Shown one piece after another: positions 1 to 8,913 of a stretch of 40,462 nt of DNA. The DNA is taken from the NCBI GenBank assembly GCA_028702695.1, contig JAQVOH010000013.1:1-40462 (forward strand), given 5' to 3'. Position 1 is the first letter of the stretch, and each line of letters opens with the position of its first letter. Both the position numbers and the translations under genes were made by a program. The notes beneath the pieces are model-generated. The model saw only the letters and a program-made list of their open reading frames with translations, had not been told where the DNA came from and searched no databases. Origin of the DNA: Desulfotomaculaceae bacterium. Its GTDB lineage: Bacteria; Bacillota; Desulfotomaculia; Desulfotomaculales; Pelotomaculaceae.

Positions 1-1202
1 GTTTTCACAGTTTTACGATTTGCCGGACGCGGGCCAAAAAAGCTGGTAAACTCCCGTCCGAAACCTGAAATCCGCTTTTTGGCATTTTCCAAACTACCGG
101 AACTGATCAGCAGGAAGCCAACGCCACCCACTATCGTGATCCCAAGGATCCAAGCAAGCGCTCTTCCGGCCCCACCGGCAGCGCCCGCAGGACTTCCGCC
201 GGCGCCAGGGGCCTGTGCGGCAGGACTACCGGTCGTGCCGGCAGCAAGCCCCAGCACGTTGGGAACAGCCTCTGAAAACAAAGCAATACCCATAGCAGCC
301 TCCTCCTTGGTGTTTGTGTGTGTTCCTGCCTCGAGCAAGAGGGCAGTTGGAGTCAGATCCTGGTTGTAATCACCCTTGCCGACGAAAATCTCCTTTACCA
401 CCTTGTTGTGCAGGTTATTGGCCGCTGCCATCGTACGCTTGGCAAAATCCATATTGGCGTCCATGCGAGGGTTTTCGCGCCCAACCACCAGGCGCAGCTG
501 GGCTATTTTATTGCCGTCCACGGTGGCCCGGTAATAAGCGGGGTCAGGAACCCCGTCGCGGTGGACATCGAAAATTGCGGCCGGGTTGCTTTTTATTAAA
601 TTGGCGGCCGTCCTGCGGGAGCGGACGTAAGCGTTATTATCGTGCGGGTCATGGGGCGTCTCGTCGTAGTTTACTGTGACCCCCTTGCCCTGCAGCTTAT
701 CCATCATGGTTTTGCCGACCTGGTAAATGCCTCCTTTAAAAGATATGCTCTCCGTGCCGTCCGAAGGAACATACGACTCGTCCGTATGAGAATGGTAGAT
801 GGCAATAGCGCTTTTTTTCTGTTCCGCCAGGTTGGTCGTGACGGGAGCCACCTGATTCGCATACAATTCGTTATAAGCAACGATTTGGGGATCCATCCCC
901 AGAAACTGCGTCTCTGCCTGATCTCCTACGACCCTGCTGATGCGGTAACTGCGACCCTCAGCGGTATACAACTGATCTCCTACGAAGATCGTGCGGGCCA
1001 TCATGCTGAGCATTTCGCCCTGCTCATCAATAATTGTCGTAAAACTGTCGCCCATGTGGTCCGGGGTACCCCGGTCAAAAAGATTCGGCATAGCCAGGGC
1101 ATGACGCAAGCTGAGGCTCCCTGTTGAATAGAAAGCTACAAGCAAAAACGAAGCTAAAACCACCAGAGTACCAAACAGGATTCTAAGTTTACTCCCGTTC
1201 AT
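1..1202 (-). CDS. spoIIP: Stage II sporulation protein P (SpoIIP), C-terminus truncated by window edge
   Basis: Not in ORF track because it runs off position 1. Reverse-strand translation from ATG at 1202: MNGSKLRILFGTLVVLASFLLVAFYSTG...IAIYHSHTDESYVPSDGTES...AAIFDVHRDGVPDPAYYRATVDGNKIAQLRLVVGRENPRMDAN, typical SpoIIP (YHSH, DxHRD motifs). Confidence 0.93.
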   Translation of the reverse strand, partial: MNGSKLRILFGTLVVLASFLLVAFYSTGSLSLRHALAMPNLFDRGTPDHMGDSFTTIIDEQGEMLSMMARTIFVGDQLYTAEGRSYRISRVVGDQAETQFLGMDPQIVAYNELYANQVAPVTTNLAEQKKSAIAIYHSHTDESYVPSDGTESISFKGGIYQVGKTMMDKLQGKGVTVNYDETPHDPHDNNAYVRSRRTAANLIKSNPAAIFDVHRDGVPDPAYYRATVDGNKIAQLRLVVGRENPRMDANMDFAKRTMAAANNLHNKVVKEIFVGKGDYNQDLTPTALLLEAGTHTNTKEEAAMGIALFSEAVPNVLGLAAGTTGSPAAQAPGAGGSPAGAAGGAGRALAWILGITIVGGVGFLLISSGSLENAKKRISGFGREFTSFFGPRPANRKTVK

Positions 1203-1977
1203 CAAGGTCAGCCACCTTTCTCTGTTCTTGCGCCAAGCCCGCTTGTTCCACATTCTTGTCGACTTGAGTACCCGGCGCGTTTAGTTCCGGCTTCTTCAAA
1301 CCTTTAATCAGTTCTGAAGGACGGCCCTTGCTGCTTGGTCCACCGGAAAGCCTCTCAAAAGATTCCCCAATTATTTCAGCCAACAAGATGGCCACTAAAC
1401 CAGCCAGGACAATGGTATCAAAAGCCCCTGCGCCACCTATGGCAACAGCATAGTTAGCAGGAGCATTCTTGTTCAGGAGCCAGACGTAATGAAACACATC
1501 AACCAGCAGGACACCGAGGGTAGCAGCAATAAAGGCCGCTCTCCTGGATCTGCCAAGCAGGTAGGCCACGATACCTCCAACCAGGGGGTAAAGGTAAATG
1601 GCATCGATTAAAGCGTAGCGTCCCGCAGGTTCCATGGTCGTTCCGGCGTTAATCAGGGAGCCGATGATATAGACAACTACCGCGGTGACGACCGCCCCCA
1701 CCAAGGCTCTGCTCCACTCTTTGGTGGTACCCGCTCTTATCAGAAGGTAAATGGCCAACCCAATGGGGACCAACGCCCCTCCTACGTTTACAGAGGTCCT
1801 AAAAGGTAGAAAAGCGAGGGGAATGTTGACAAAACTGCCCAAAATAATGGCTCCAATAAAAACCAGGGCACCCCGGTCGGAAAGCCTCATCCGGTCCAGG
1901 GCACGCTGGGCCAGGCCCAGGTAAATAAGCACCGACACAACGATTAAGATAATGATACCTATGGGAAAACCCTCCAA
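1189..1977 (-). CDS. DUF1614-family multi-TM membrane protein
   Basis: ORF 1189..2043; AAGGAGG followed 8 nt later by in-frame TTG at 1977 suggests the true start. Multiple hydrophobic helices; pattern resembles DUF1614 proteins next to spoIIP. Confidence 0.7.
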   Translation of the reverse strand: MEGFPIGIIILIVVSVLIYLGLAQRALDRMRLSDRGALVFIGAIILGSFVNIPLAFLPFRTSVNVGGALVPIGLAIYLLIRAGTTKEWSRALVGAVVTAVVVYIIGSLINAGTTMEPAGRYALIDAIYLYPLVGGIVAYLLGRSRRAAFIAATLGVLLVDVFHYVWLLNKNAPANYAVAIGGAGAFDTIVLAGLVAILLAEIIGESFERLSGGPSSKGRPSELIKGLKKPELNAPGTQVDKNVEQAGLAQEQRKVADLDERE

Positions 1978-2041
1978 ATGTATCAGCCTCCTTGTTCTGG
2001 AAATATCAACGTTAGACTTCCCATTTGTCCCGGAAATATGC

Positions 2042-2064
2042 AAAAAAAAGCGGCTTTACGCCGC
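2042..2064 (-). terminator. Intrinsic terminator
   Basis: Minus strand GCGGC-GTAAA-GCCGC-TTTTTTTT downstream of the ispH-rpsA fusion. Confidence 0.85.
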
Positions 2065-2153
2065 ATTAACAAGTTAACTTATATGTTATTAAGTCCTAAA
2101 ATTCATTAAAGCACTGATACCCATGCTAAACGCAGACCCATCAGACTTAATTA

Positions 2154-4151
2154 TTACTTCTTGTCGAACAAGTCTCCCACCATATCACCTATAGTAACCA
2201 CATCTCCGGTATCTTCGGTTTTGTTGTGGTTATAGTCCCGGTATTCCCGCTCCTGTTTTTCCTTGTATACTTCTCTTATGGATAAACGGATTCTCTTCTC
2301 GACCGGGTCTACGCTAAGCACCTTGACGTTGACCTCTTCTCCTTCAGTAACCACCTCGTCCGGCTTGGCCACATGTCTTTCCGCCAGGTGTGAGATATGG
2401 ACCAGACCTTCTACACCGGGTTCCAACTGAACAAAGGCACCAAAAGGAGCCAGGCGGACTACTTTGGCCGGAACAACGCTGCTCACCGGGTATTTTTCTT
2501 CAACTGTGTCCCAAGGGTTAGGCAGGACCTGTTTTAAGCCGAGGGATATTTTTTCGTTATCCCGGTCTACTTTTAGTACCATTACTTCAATTTCGTCACC
2601 CACCTGTACTACTTCAGAGGGATGGTTGATGCGGTGCCAGGACATCTCAGATATGTGCAGCAGGCCGTCTACCCCGCCGATATCTACAAAAGCGCCAAAC
2701 TGGGTCAACCGCCGTACTACACCTTTGACAACCTCACCTTCCGCAAGGTTGGTCAGGAGTTCCTGGCGCAGCTTAGCGAACTCCTCTTCCAAAACCGCTT
2801 TGCGGGACAGGATAACCTTTTTCCTGGCACGGTTCATCTCGATTACGCGTGAGGCTATGCTCTGTCCCAAGTACTTGGAGAGGTCTTCCACATAACCGCG
2901 GTCAACCAGGGAAGCGGGTAGAAAAGCTCGTACCCCGATGTCCACCAGCAGGCCACCCTTCACTACTTCCCGCACCGTACCCTCAACGGTTTGCCCTGAA
3001 TCAAGGGCTTCCTCCAGGCCGCTCCAGGCTTTTTCAGCATCGGCTTTTTCTTTGGAAAGGATCAGCTTGCCTTCGTTGTCCTCTGCCTTCAACACATATA
3101 CTTCTATTTGATCCCCCACCTTGACGATATCCTGGATGGAGGTAACTTCACAGCAGGACAGTTCCCTGATTGGAATAACGCCTTCCGACTTAGCTCCAAC
3201 ATCCACCATCACCTCATCCTGGCCAACGTGGACAACCGTGCCAGTAACAATTTCACCGCTCCGAATGGCCTTGACTTCAACCGCGTCCTTCATACCTTCC
3301 TCATTGCCGTTTTGTTCTTCAATCTCACTCATTCGATTCTTAACCTCCTCTATTATCCAGTCAGGTGTAGACGCACCCGCTGTTAACCCTGCTGCCTTCA
3401 CACCCTGAAACCAAGCCGGTTCCAGTTCGCCTACCTCCTCAATATGGTATGTTGTCGTCCCACAGGCACGGCAGAGGCTGGCCAGTTTTCTCGTGTTGGC
3501 GCTATTTGCGCCTCCGACAACGAGCATCACATCAACCTGACAGGCGAGTTCATGGGCAGCTTTTTGGCGCTCAGATGTTGCGCTGCAGATGGTCTTAAAT
3601 GCCTGGACAACCGACCCGCTCTTTTCCAGGGTCTCCACAACAGCGTTAAAGTTTTCCTCGGATTGGGTGGTTTGGGCCAACACCCCTATCTTTCCCCGTG
3701 CCTTTACGAGACCGGCCTCCCATGGATTCTCCACGACCTCCGCTTTACCATCGGCCCATCCCAGGATTCCCTGTACTTCCGGGTGGTTTTTATCCCCCAC
3801 AATCACCACCTGGTAGTCTTTGGTCATCAGGTCATGGGCAACCACCTGGGTCCTGCGGACAAAGGGGCAGGTTGCGTCAACAATGTTTAACCCAAGCTCC
3901 TGTGCGGCATTCAGCAAGGCTGGAGCCACCCCATGAGACCTGATTATAAGCGTGCCTTCTTTAATCTCCCCAATATCTTTAATTTCCTGAACACCTAATT
4001 TGCCCAGGTAGGCAACCACCTGGGGATTGTGAATCAGTGGCCCCAGGGAGAAAATCGGGCCAGGCCTGTTGCGGACAGTATCCTTGGACAGCTCAATGGC
4101 TCTTTTTACACCGTAGCAAGAACCGGCTTTTGCGGCTACCCTCACATCCAT
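2154..4151 (-). CDS. ispH: Fusion of 4-hydroxy-3-methylbut-2-enyl diphosphate reductase (IspH/LytB) and ribosomal protein S1
   Basis: ORF 2154..4259; likely start MDVRVAAKAGSCYGVKRAIE at 4151. N-terminal IspH (conserved Cys, VDATCPFV, GGANSANT) then four S1 repeats (GTVVHVGQDEVMVDVGAKSEG..., GAFVDIGGVDGLLHISEMSW...). Confidence 0.93.
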   Translation of the reverse strand: MDVRVAAKAGSCYGVKRAIELSKDTVRNRPGPIFSLGPLIHNPQVVAYLGKLGVQEIKDIGEIKEGTLIIRSHGVAPALLNAAQELGLNIVDATCPFVRRTQVVAHDLMTKDYQVVIVGDKNHPEVQGILGWADGKAEVVENPWEAGLVKARGKIGVLAQTTQSEENFNAVVETLEKSGSVVQAFKTICSATSERQKAAHELACQVDVMLVVGGANSANTRKLASLCRACGTTTYHIEEVGELEPAWFQGVKAAGLTAGASTPDWIIEEVKNRMSEIEEQNGNEEGMKDAVEVKAIRSGEIVTGTVVHVGQDEVMVDVGAKSEGVIPIRELSCCEVTSIQDIVKVGDQIEVYVLKAEDNEGKLILSKEKADAEKAWSGLEEALDSGQTVEGTVREVVKGGLLVDIGVRAFLPASLVDRGYVEDLSKYLGQSIASRVIEMNRARKKVILSRKAVLEEEFAKLRQELLTNLAEGEVVKGVVRRLTQFGAFVDIGGVDGLLHISEMSWHRINHPSEVVQVGDEIEVMVLKVDRDNEKISLGLKQVLPNPWDTVEEKYPVSSVVPAKVVRLAPFGAFVQLEPGVEGLVHISHLAERHVAKPDEVVTEGEEVNVKVLSVDPVEKRIRLSIREVYKEKQEREYRDYNHNKTEDTGDVVTIGDMVGDLFDKK

Positions 4152-4236
4152 AAGCTCACCTTTTATCCATCGTGAAAATATTCTATAAGGTACTCGAATT
4201 TCCTTCCTACTACCATTTATTTTCAGAAAAATCCGC

Positions 4237-4812
4237 TTAGCTCCCGAGCAATAGGGCAATCTCAGACATAATCCGGTCGCTTACGCTTTCCAGATCGGCC
4301 TTGGTTGCCTTTGTCACTGACTGAAAGTGGATGGGACTACCCACATAGACAGTTATTTTGCCAAACATGCCTCTGGTACCACTAACGGCTACCGGCACTA
4401 CGGGGGTCCCCGCCTTAAGCGCAATCATGGCGGAGCCCAAGTGCGGCTTCAACATTTCCTCACTTTTGCTCCTGGTCCCCTCTGGAAAAATTCCCACTAC
4501 TTCGCCTGCCTGGAGCAGACGTAAGGCAGTCCTTACGGCATTCCGATCGGTCACATCCCGGCGTACTGGAATAGCTCCGGAAGAACGCACAGCGTAGCTG
4601 ACCAGTGGTATCTTAAAGAGCTCGGACTTGGCCATAAAAAAAACCTGCCGTTTCATGGCACAGATAATTGCAACCGGGTCCCAGTAGCTGACATGGTTGG
4701 CCACTAATACCACCCCACCGGTGGCAGGAAGGTTCTCCACTCCCCTGATTTCCCAACGCCTTAGCACTAACAGGACCAGCCTGGCGCCAGCTTTAAGTAA
4801 ACTGAAAATCAT
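4237..4812 (-). CDS. plsC: 1-acyl-sn-glycerol-3-phosphate acyltransferase
   Basis: NHVSYWDP (NHX4D) and FPEGTRS motifs; overlaps cmk by 4 nt. Confidence 0.93.
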   Translation of the reverse strand: MIFSLLKAGARLVLLVLRRWEIRGVENLPATGGVVLVANHVSYWDPVAIICAMKRQVFFMAKSELFKIPLVSYAVRSSGAIPVRRDVTDRNAVRTALRLLQAGEVVGIFPEGTRSKSEEMLKPHLGSAMIALKAGTPVVPVAVSGTRGMFGKITVYVGSPIHFQSVTKATKADLESVSDRIMSEIALLLGS

Positions 4813-5492
4813 AGTTTTTGCCTTTCACCCGTTACCCTGGCCACGATCAAGTCAACTACCCCTTCTATTGTATAAGAAGTACTGTCAATAATGACGGCAT
4901 CTGCAGCCGGCGCCAGAGGATCCATTTCCCTTGAAGTGTCAATAAAATCCCGGTTGCATATTTCTTCTTCGATTTGACGCTGGTCAACCCTTATCCCCTT
5001 GTCAGACAATTCTTTCCAACGTCGTCTGGCCCTTTCCCCAGTAGCAGCAGTTAGGTATATCTTGACCTGGGCATCGGGCAATACTGCCTTCCCGATATCC
5101 CTGCCTTCCATAACCACGCCGCCCAACCTGGCCATGTCCTTCTGCAACTCAAGCATCTTCCGGCGTACAACCGGAACTTTAGCCACCAGTGAGACACTGT
5201 TCGAAACAGCCGGTAATCGAATTTCTTCGGTTACGTCCTCCCCGTCTAACAACACGGTAAGGTTTCCATTAGAGCCCACCTTGAGTCTTATTAATACGGC
5301 AGACGCCAGCCTGCCCAGTTTTTCGTGGTCGTTTAAGTCTACCCCGTCACGCAGCGCCTTTAACGTCACGGCGCGGTACATGGCTCCCGTATCTATATAT
5401 AAATAGCCAAGATTTTTTGCGACCAGTTTGGCAACTGTACTTTTGCCGGCCCCGGCTGGCCCGTCAATGGCTATGTTGGGTTTGCAATGCAT
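4809..5492 (-). CDS. cmk: Cytidylate kinase
   Basis: IAIDGPAGAGKSTVAKLVA P-loop, YIDTGAMYRAVT, GRDIGKAVLPDAQVKIYLTA. Confidence 0.96.
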   Translation of the reverse strand: MHCKPNIAIDGPAGAGKSTVAKLVAKNLGYLYIDTGAMYRAVTLKALRDGVDLNDHEKLGRLASAVLIRLKVGSNGNLTVLLDGEDVTEEIRLPAVSNSVSLVAKVPVVRRKMLELQKDMARLGGVVMEGRDIGKAVLPDAQVKIYLTAATGERARRRWKELSDKGIRVDQRQIEEEICNRDFIDTSREMDPLAPAADAVIIDSTSYTIEGVVDLIVARVTGERQKL

Positions 5493-5576
5493 GGCTCCCC
5501 TCCAAAAAACAGCTGTACTTTATAAAGCAATGCATCTTTACTATTCGACAACATATAATTTTTCTCCTTTGTCAAT

Positions 5577-5615
5577 CTAAAACAAAAAGCCTGAAGAGGA
5601 ATACCCTTCCAGGCT
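5577..5615 (-). terminator. Intrinsic terminator between aroF and cmk
   Basis: Minus strand AGCCTGGAAGGGTATTCCTCTTCAGGCT followed by TTTTTGTTTT. Confidence 0.75.
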
Positions 5616-5751
5616 GTATTATTCTACCTGCATGCTTTTTAATACATTCTCGAAGTCTGTAAAGGGAAACCTTGATACATTCAGGTATTACGTGACGTAC
5701 TCCCATCACCTTAGAGGGAGCATTCTTGCCGCACGAGGTTAAATTGCGGTG

Positions 5752-6768
5752 CTAAGACATTTTCCTGCCCACTACAACGGCTATCTTCTTTAATTCTGGC
5801 ATTAGTTCAATAAAATTATGGGGGGTCAGTGACTGGGCCCCGTCACTCAGAGCTTCAGCCGGGTTGGGGTGCATTTCTATCATTAGTCCGTCGGCGCCCG
5901 CGGCTATCGCAGCCATAGACATGGCAGGAACGTAGCGCCACTTACCGATGGCGTGACTGGGGTCAACAATTACCGGGAGGTGGGAAAGGTGCTTGACCAC
6001 CGGCACAGCGGTCAGGTCAAGCGTATTCCTCGTATAGCCCTCAAAGCTGCGGATCCCGCGCTCGCACAAAATCACATTGTAGTTGCCGCCGGCCATGATG
6101 TACTCAGCCGCCATCAACCATTCTTCGATGGTGGCTGAGGGTCCCCTCTTTAGCACAACGGGTTTGTCTACCTTGGCTACTTCCCGCAGCAGGGAAAAAT
6201 TCTGCATATTGCGGGCGCCTATCTGCAATATATCGGCATATTCTGCAACCATAGGGAGCGTCCTGGCATCCATTACCTCGGTCACGATCAAGAGACCGGT
6301 GGCCTCTCTGGCTTCAGCCAATAATTTGAGACCCTCTTCCTCCAACCCTTGGAAGGAATACGGTGAAGTCCTGGGCTTGAAAGCCCCGCCCCTCAGTATT
6401 GTCGCGCCTGAACTGCGGGCAATGCTTGCCGCCTCCATGAGTTGTTCCCTGCTTTCCACAGCACAGGGACCGGCTATGACGTGAATGGTGTCCCCGCCGA
6501 TTTCCAGACCACCGACCCTAATCACGGTCCCTTCCTCCTGAAAGATCCGGCTGGCCAACTTGTAGGGCTGAAGAATAGGGACGACCCTCTCTACGGAAGG
6601 CATCGCCCCCAGACCAAGGTCACCCAGGGGTGTTTTATCTCCAATCGCTCCGATAATGGTGCGCTCAACTCCACGGGAAAGGTGCGTCTGGAAGCCAATC
6701 CTTTCCAGGCGCAGCACAACTGCTTCAATCTCATCGTCCGTTGCCCTATGTCTCATAATCACAATCAT
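5752..6768 (-). CDS. aroF: 3-deoxy-7-phosphoheptulonate synthase (DAHP synthase, AroG/KdsA-type with N-terminal regulatory extension)
   Basis: [18 protein letters not shown]... then [55 protein letters not shown]. Confidence 0.95.
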   Translation of the reverse strand: MIVIMRHRATDDEIEAVVLRLERIGFQTHLSRGVERTIIGAIGDKTPLGDLGLGAMPSVERVVPILQPYKLASRIFQEEGTVIRVGGLEIGGDTIHVIAGPCAVESREQLMEAASIARSSGATILRGGAFKPRTSPYSFQGLEEEGLKLLAEAREATGLLIVTEVMDARTLPMVAEYADILQIGARNMQNFSLLREVAKVDKPVVLKRGPSATIEEWLMAAEYIMAGGNYNVILCERGIRSFEGYTRNTLDLTAVPVVKHLSHLPVIVDPSHAIGKWRYVPAMSMAAIAAGADGLMIEMHPNPAEALSDGAQSLTPHNFIELMPELKKIAVVVGRKMS

Positions 6769-6931
6769 ATATTCACCTCCTTACCATCCGTTAAGACAGA
6801 TCAAATCATTATTATTCCCATTTGCATAAAGAGCACTCATAAGGAAACTGATAGGTGTGTCTAAATCCGCGTTAATTACTTGACTGACCGGTATTCTCCC
6901 CTGACAGGTGAACTCATCATTATCACACCTT

Positions 6932-6967
6932 AAAAAAAGCAAAAACCGGCACTCAAACGAGTGTCGG
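6932..6967 (-). terminator. Leader terminator (candidate attenuator) upstream of aroF
   Basis: Minus strand CCGACACTC-GTTT-GAGTGCCGG-TTTTTGCTTTTTTT; one mismatch in a 9-bp stem; ~164 nt before aroF ATG. Confidence 0.8.
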
Positions 6968-6984
6968 CGGATTTTCACTTCCAG

Positions 6985-7041
6985 CTACCAAACTCTCATC
7001 TCAGCTAAGCTCAACTAATTTCTCAATTTCACTCTACTCTA
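6985..7041 (-). promoter_or_regulatory. Tandem (G/U)AG-triplet array, candidate TRAP/NAG-binding-protein site in aroF leader
   Basis: Minus strand TAG-AG-TAG-(AGTGAAATT)-GAG-AAAT-TAG-TT-GAG-CT-TAG-CT-GAG-AT-GAG-(AGTTTGG)-TAG; five consecutive triplets with exact 2-nt spacers. Confidence 0.7.
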
Positions 7042-7058
7042 AACTTAATGCCAATACT

Positions 7059-7087
7059 AACATACATGCTGGACAAAAGAACGTCAA
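7059..7087 (-). promoter_or_regulatory. Sigma-A-like promoter for aroF leader transcript
   Basis: Minus strand TTGACG (7087-7082), 17-nt spacer, TATGTT (7064-7059); predicted TSS ~7052, about 10 nt before the triplet array. Confidence 0.65.
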
Positions 7088-7170
7088 TTATCATTTTCAG
7101 CAGACTACCCCTGGCCAAATAACATGCCAGGTTAGCTATAAAATGTAGGGGGAAAAGCAGTATGACCGAA

Positions 7171-7590
7171 TTAAGATTGGACTGCCCTGTGGCCCAAACC
7201 GATGGCTACATCATCCATATGCAGGAGGCCCACCCCGAAAAACACGGCTACGCTTATATGGTCGCCCTGCCTGGCAATCCCTATTTTTCCCCCGACGTTA
7301 AAGCCTAAAGACTTTGTCATAATCTGAGTGATGGCTTCGTGGGCAGCCCCGGCAATGGCACCTTCATCGGCGTGCACTTCCTTGATCACGCCTTCCCGCT
7401 TCGCCGCAACCACCGCCCGCTCAATTATTTTGTTCACCGAGGTAATAAAGTCTCCACCATAGTCGACAGCCGCAGTCTTAATCCCTTCCTCTGCAAAGCG
7501 CTGTTTAAATAACTTTTCTTCTTCCCTGCTCTCAGTTAACGCCATTTCAATTGCCACTCGCGCTACTTTCCGGCTTCCGAAAAGGGCCAT
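7171..7590 (-). CDS. HutP-family (RNA-binding antiterminator-like) protein
   Basis: 139 aa; ...KREGVIKEVHADEGAIAGAAHEAITQIM...VGGKIGIARQGDHISVAVFFGVGLLHMDDVAIGLGHRAV resembles HutP core (GVI...HA..EA...VG.....WIAVS..G.IG......GVGI.H). Confidence 0.7.
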   Translation of the reverse strand: MALFGSRKVARVAIEMALTESREEEKLFKQRFAEEGIKTAAVDYGGDFITSVNKIIERAVVAAKREGVIKEVHADEGAIAGAAHEAITQIMTKSLGFNVGGKIGIARQGDHISVAVFFGVGLLHMDDVAIGLGHRAVQS

Positions 7591-7710
7591 AAACGGCAGC
7601 TCCTCCCAAGAAAATTAAAATACACCCCGCAAGGGAGTGTTATAGGCAGTATTATTATACCCCTGGCAATATTATACTGGAGGGCTTTTTAAAAAGCAAT
7701 AACAAGGGCT

Positions 7711-8178
7711 CTACCTGTTCTCCAGGCGCACCCGGCCCAGACAGGTTATACCACCTTCAACACGCAAATGATCGCCTGCGGATGGGACCAGCACTTCTTT
7801 AGAAACATCCAAAACCTCTATATCGAGAGGCCTGCTGTATCTAGATCCGTCCACTTCAAGCATGTCCCCTTCCCGGACGAAAACTGTGACGTAACGCTCA
7901 CGGAACTCCCCACGGGATTCACCGTTAACCAATACCCTGGCCAGTGGTAGTGTGGAATAATTTTTTAATTGAAAGGTAATCACAGGTTCCTGCAGCAAGC
8001 TGGCTGGATAAAGAGAGGGGCGGGTCCGCTCAAGCGATGTAACCGGCACAGCATCCGGCAGAGGGTCGCCCACTCTGAGCGTCTGTACCAACATTACTAT
8101 CGCGGCAATAACAACCACCAGTCGGATTAGAGCCCGTTCCAGCCTATCCCGGCCCGGTCTGTGCATCCCTGTTTTCAT
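7711..8178 (-). CDS. Hypothetical protein with N-terminal TM anchor
   Basis: ORF 7711..8256; GGGGGGTG SD before in-frame ATG at 8178; one N-terminal hydrophobic segment (LIRLVVVIAAIVMLVQTL). Confidence 0.6.
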   Translation of the reverse strand: MKTGMHRPGRDRLERALIRLVVVIAAIVMLVQTLRVGDPLPDAVPVTSLERTRPSLYPASLLQEPVITFQLKNYSTLPLARVLVNGESRGEFRERYVTVFVREGDMLEVDGSRYSRPLDIEVLDVSKEVLVPSAGDHLRVEGGITCLGRVRLENR

Positions 8179-8269
8179 CAATACACCCCCCGCCAATTTT
8201 CTTCCAGTAAAGTCTATGACCTCATCTGGAAGAAAATACATTGACAGGAGATTCATGCTGCATTAAAAA

Positions 8270-8734
8270 TTATTTTAAGTTATACTTCTTTTCCAGGCGC
8301 AACCTGTATTCTTTCATCTCCTCGTGCACTCTGAACAAGAGCCTCTCCAGGTCGGAATGGCTTAGATTTACAGACGCAGGATCCAGTATTTCAATTTTCC
8401 TGAAGTCCTCCCTGGTTATAAAGCGGATCATATTCTCCAGGTTATCAGCCTTAACAGTCAACACCAGAGGGGCATAAGCAGCATATGTATTGGCTATTTC
8501 GTCATAAACCGAGTATACATCCGTGCTTACGTCTATGTCGATAATTTGAATACCTTGCAGGGGAATGTTCCGGAAAACCGCAACCTGTTGCTCCCTGGCC
8601 TCCTCAGCTGCTTTATCGGAAGGCTTTCCCCCAAAAAGCAGACGCCCCGGCTTGCCGTTTGACTTGAAATCTAGACGCACCTTAAAAAGTACGCCATTCC
8701 TGTCGACCAGGCTGTTGTCCTCACTCAATGGCAT
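8270..8734 (-). CDS. Conserved hypothetical protein
   Basis: ORF 8270..8848; internal start MPLSEDNS at 8734 (or TTG at 8740) preceded by AGGAGGG. Confidence 0.65.
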   Translation of the reverse strand: MPLSEDNSLVDRNGVLFKVRLDFKSNGKPGRLLFGGKPSDKAAEEAREQQVAVFRNIPLQGIQIIDIDVSTDVYSVYDEIANTYAAYAPLVLTVKADNLENMIRFITREDFRKIEILDPASVNLSHSDLERLLFRVHEEMKEYRLRLEKKYNLK

Positions 8735-8913
8735 AGTCAAAAAAAACCCTCCTATCAAAAGGGGATTACCCTGCAAAAGGTAATTCAACCCAGAATCAAA
8801 AAATCCTGCGTGCATTTTACATGTTTTACCACTATATATAAGGGACAAATACTAAAACATAATCGCCTATGGCGACCTGTGTGCTTACAACACGGCTCAT
8901 GAGATTTTTTCCA

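Noticed and set aside
79-1127. Plus-strand ORFs over 79..1127
   Set aside because: Antisense to SpoIIP, which is unmistakable on the minus strand and simply missing from the ORF track because it is open at the window edge.
6781-6978. 65-aa minus-strand ORF in the aroF leader
   Set aside because: Spans the terminator and U-tract; no SD at its start; better explained as leader RNA.
6769-7170. T-box riboswitch upstream of aroF
   Set aside because: No T-box consensus (AGGGTGGNACCGCG) on the minus strand; the triplet array and terminator fit a TRAP-like leader instead.
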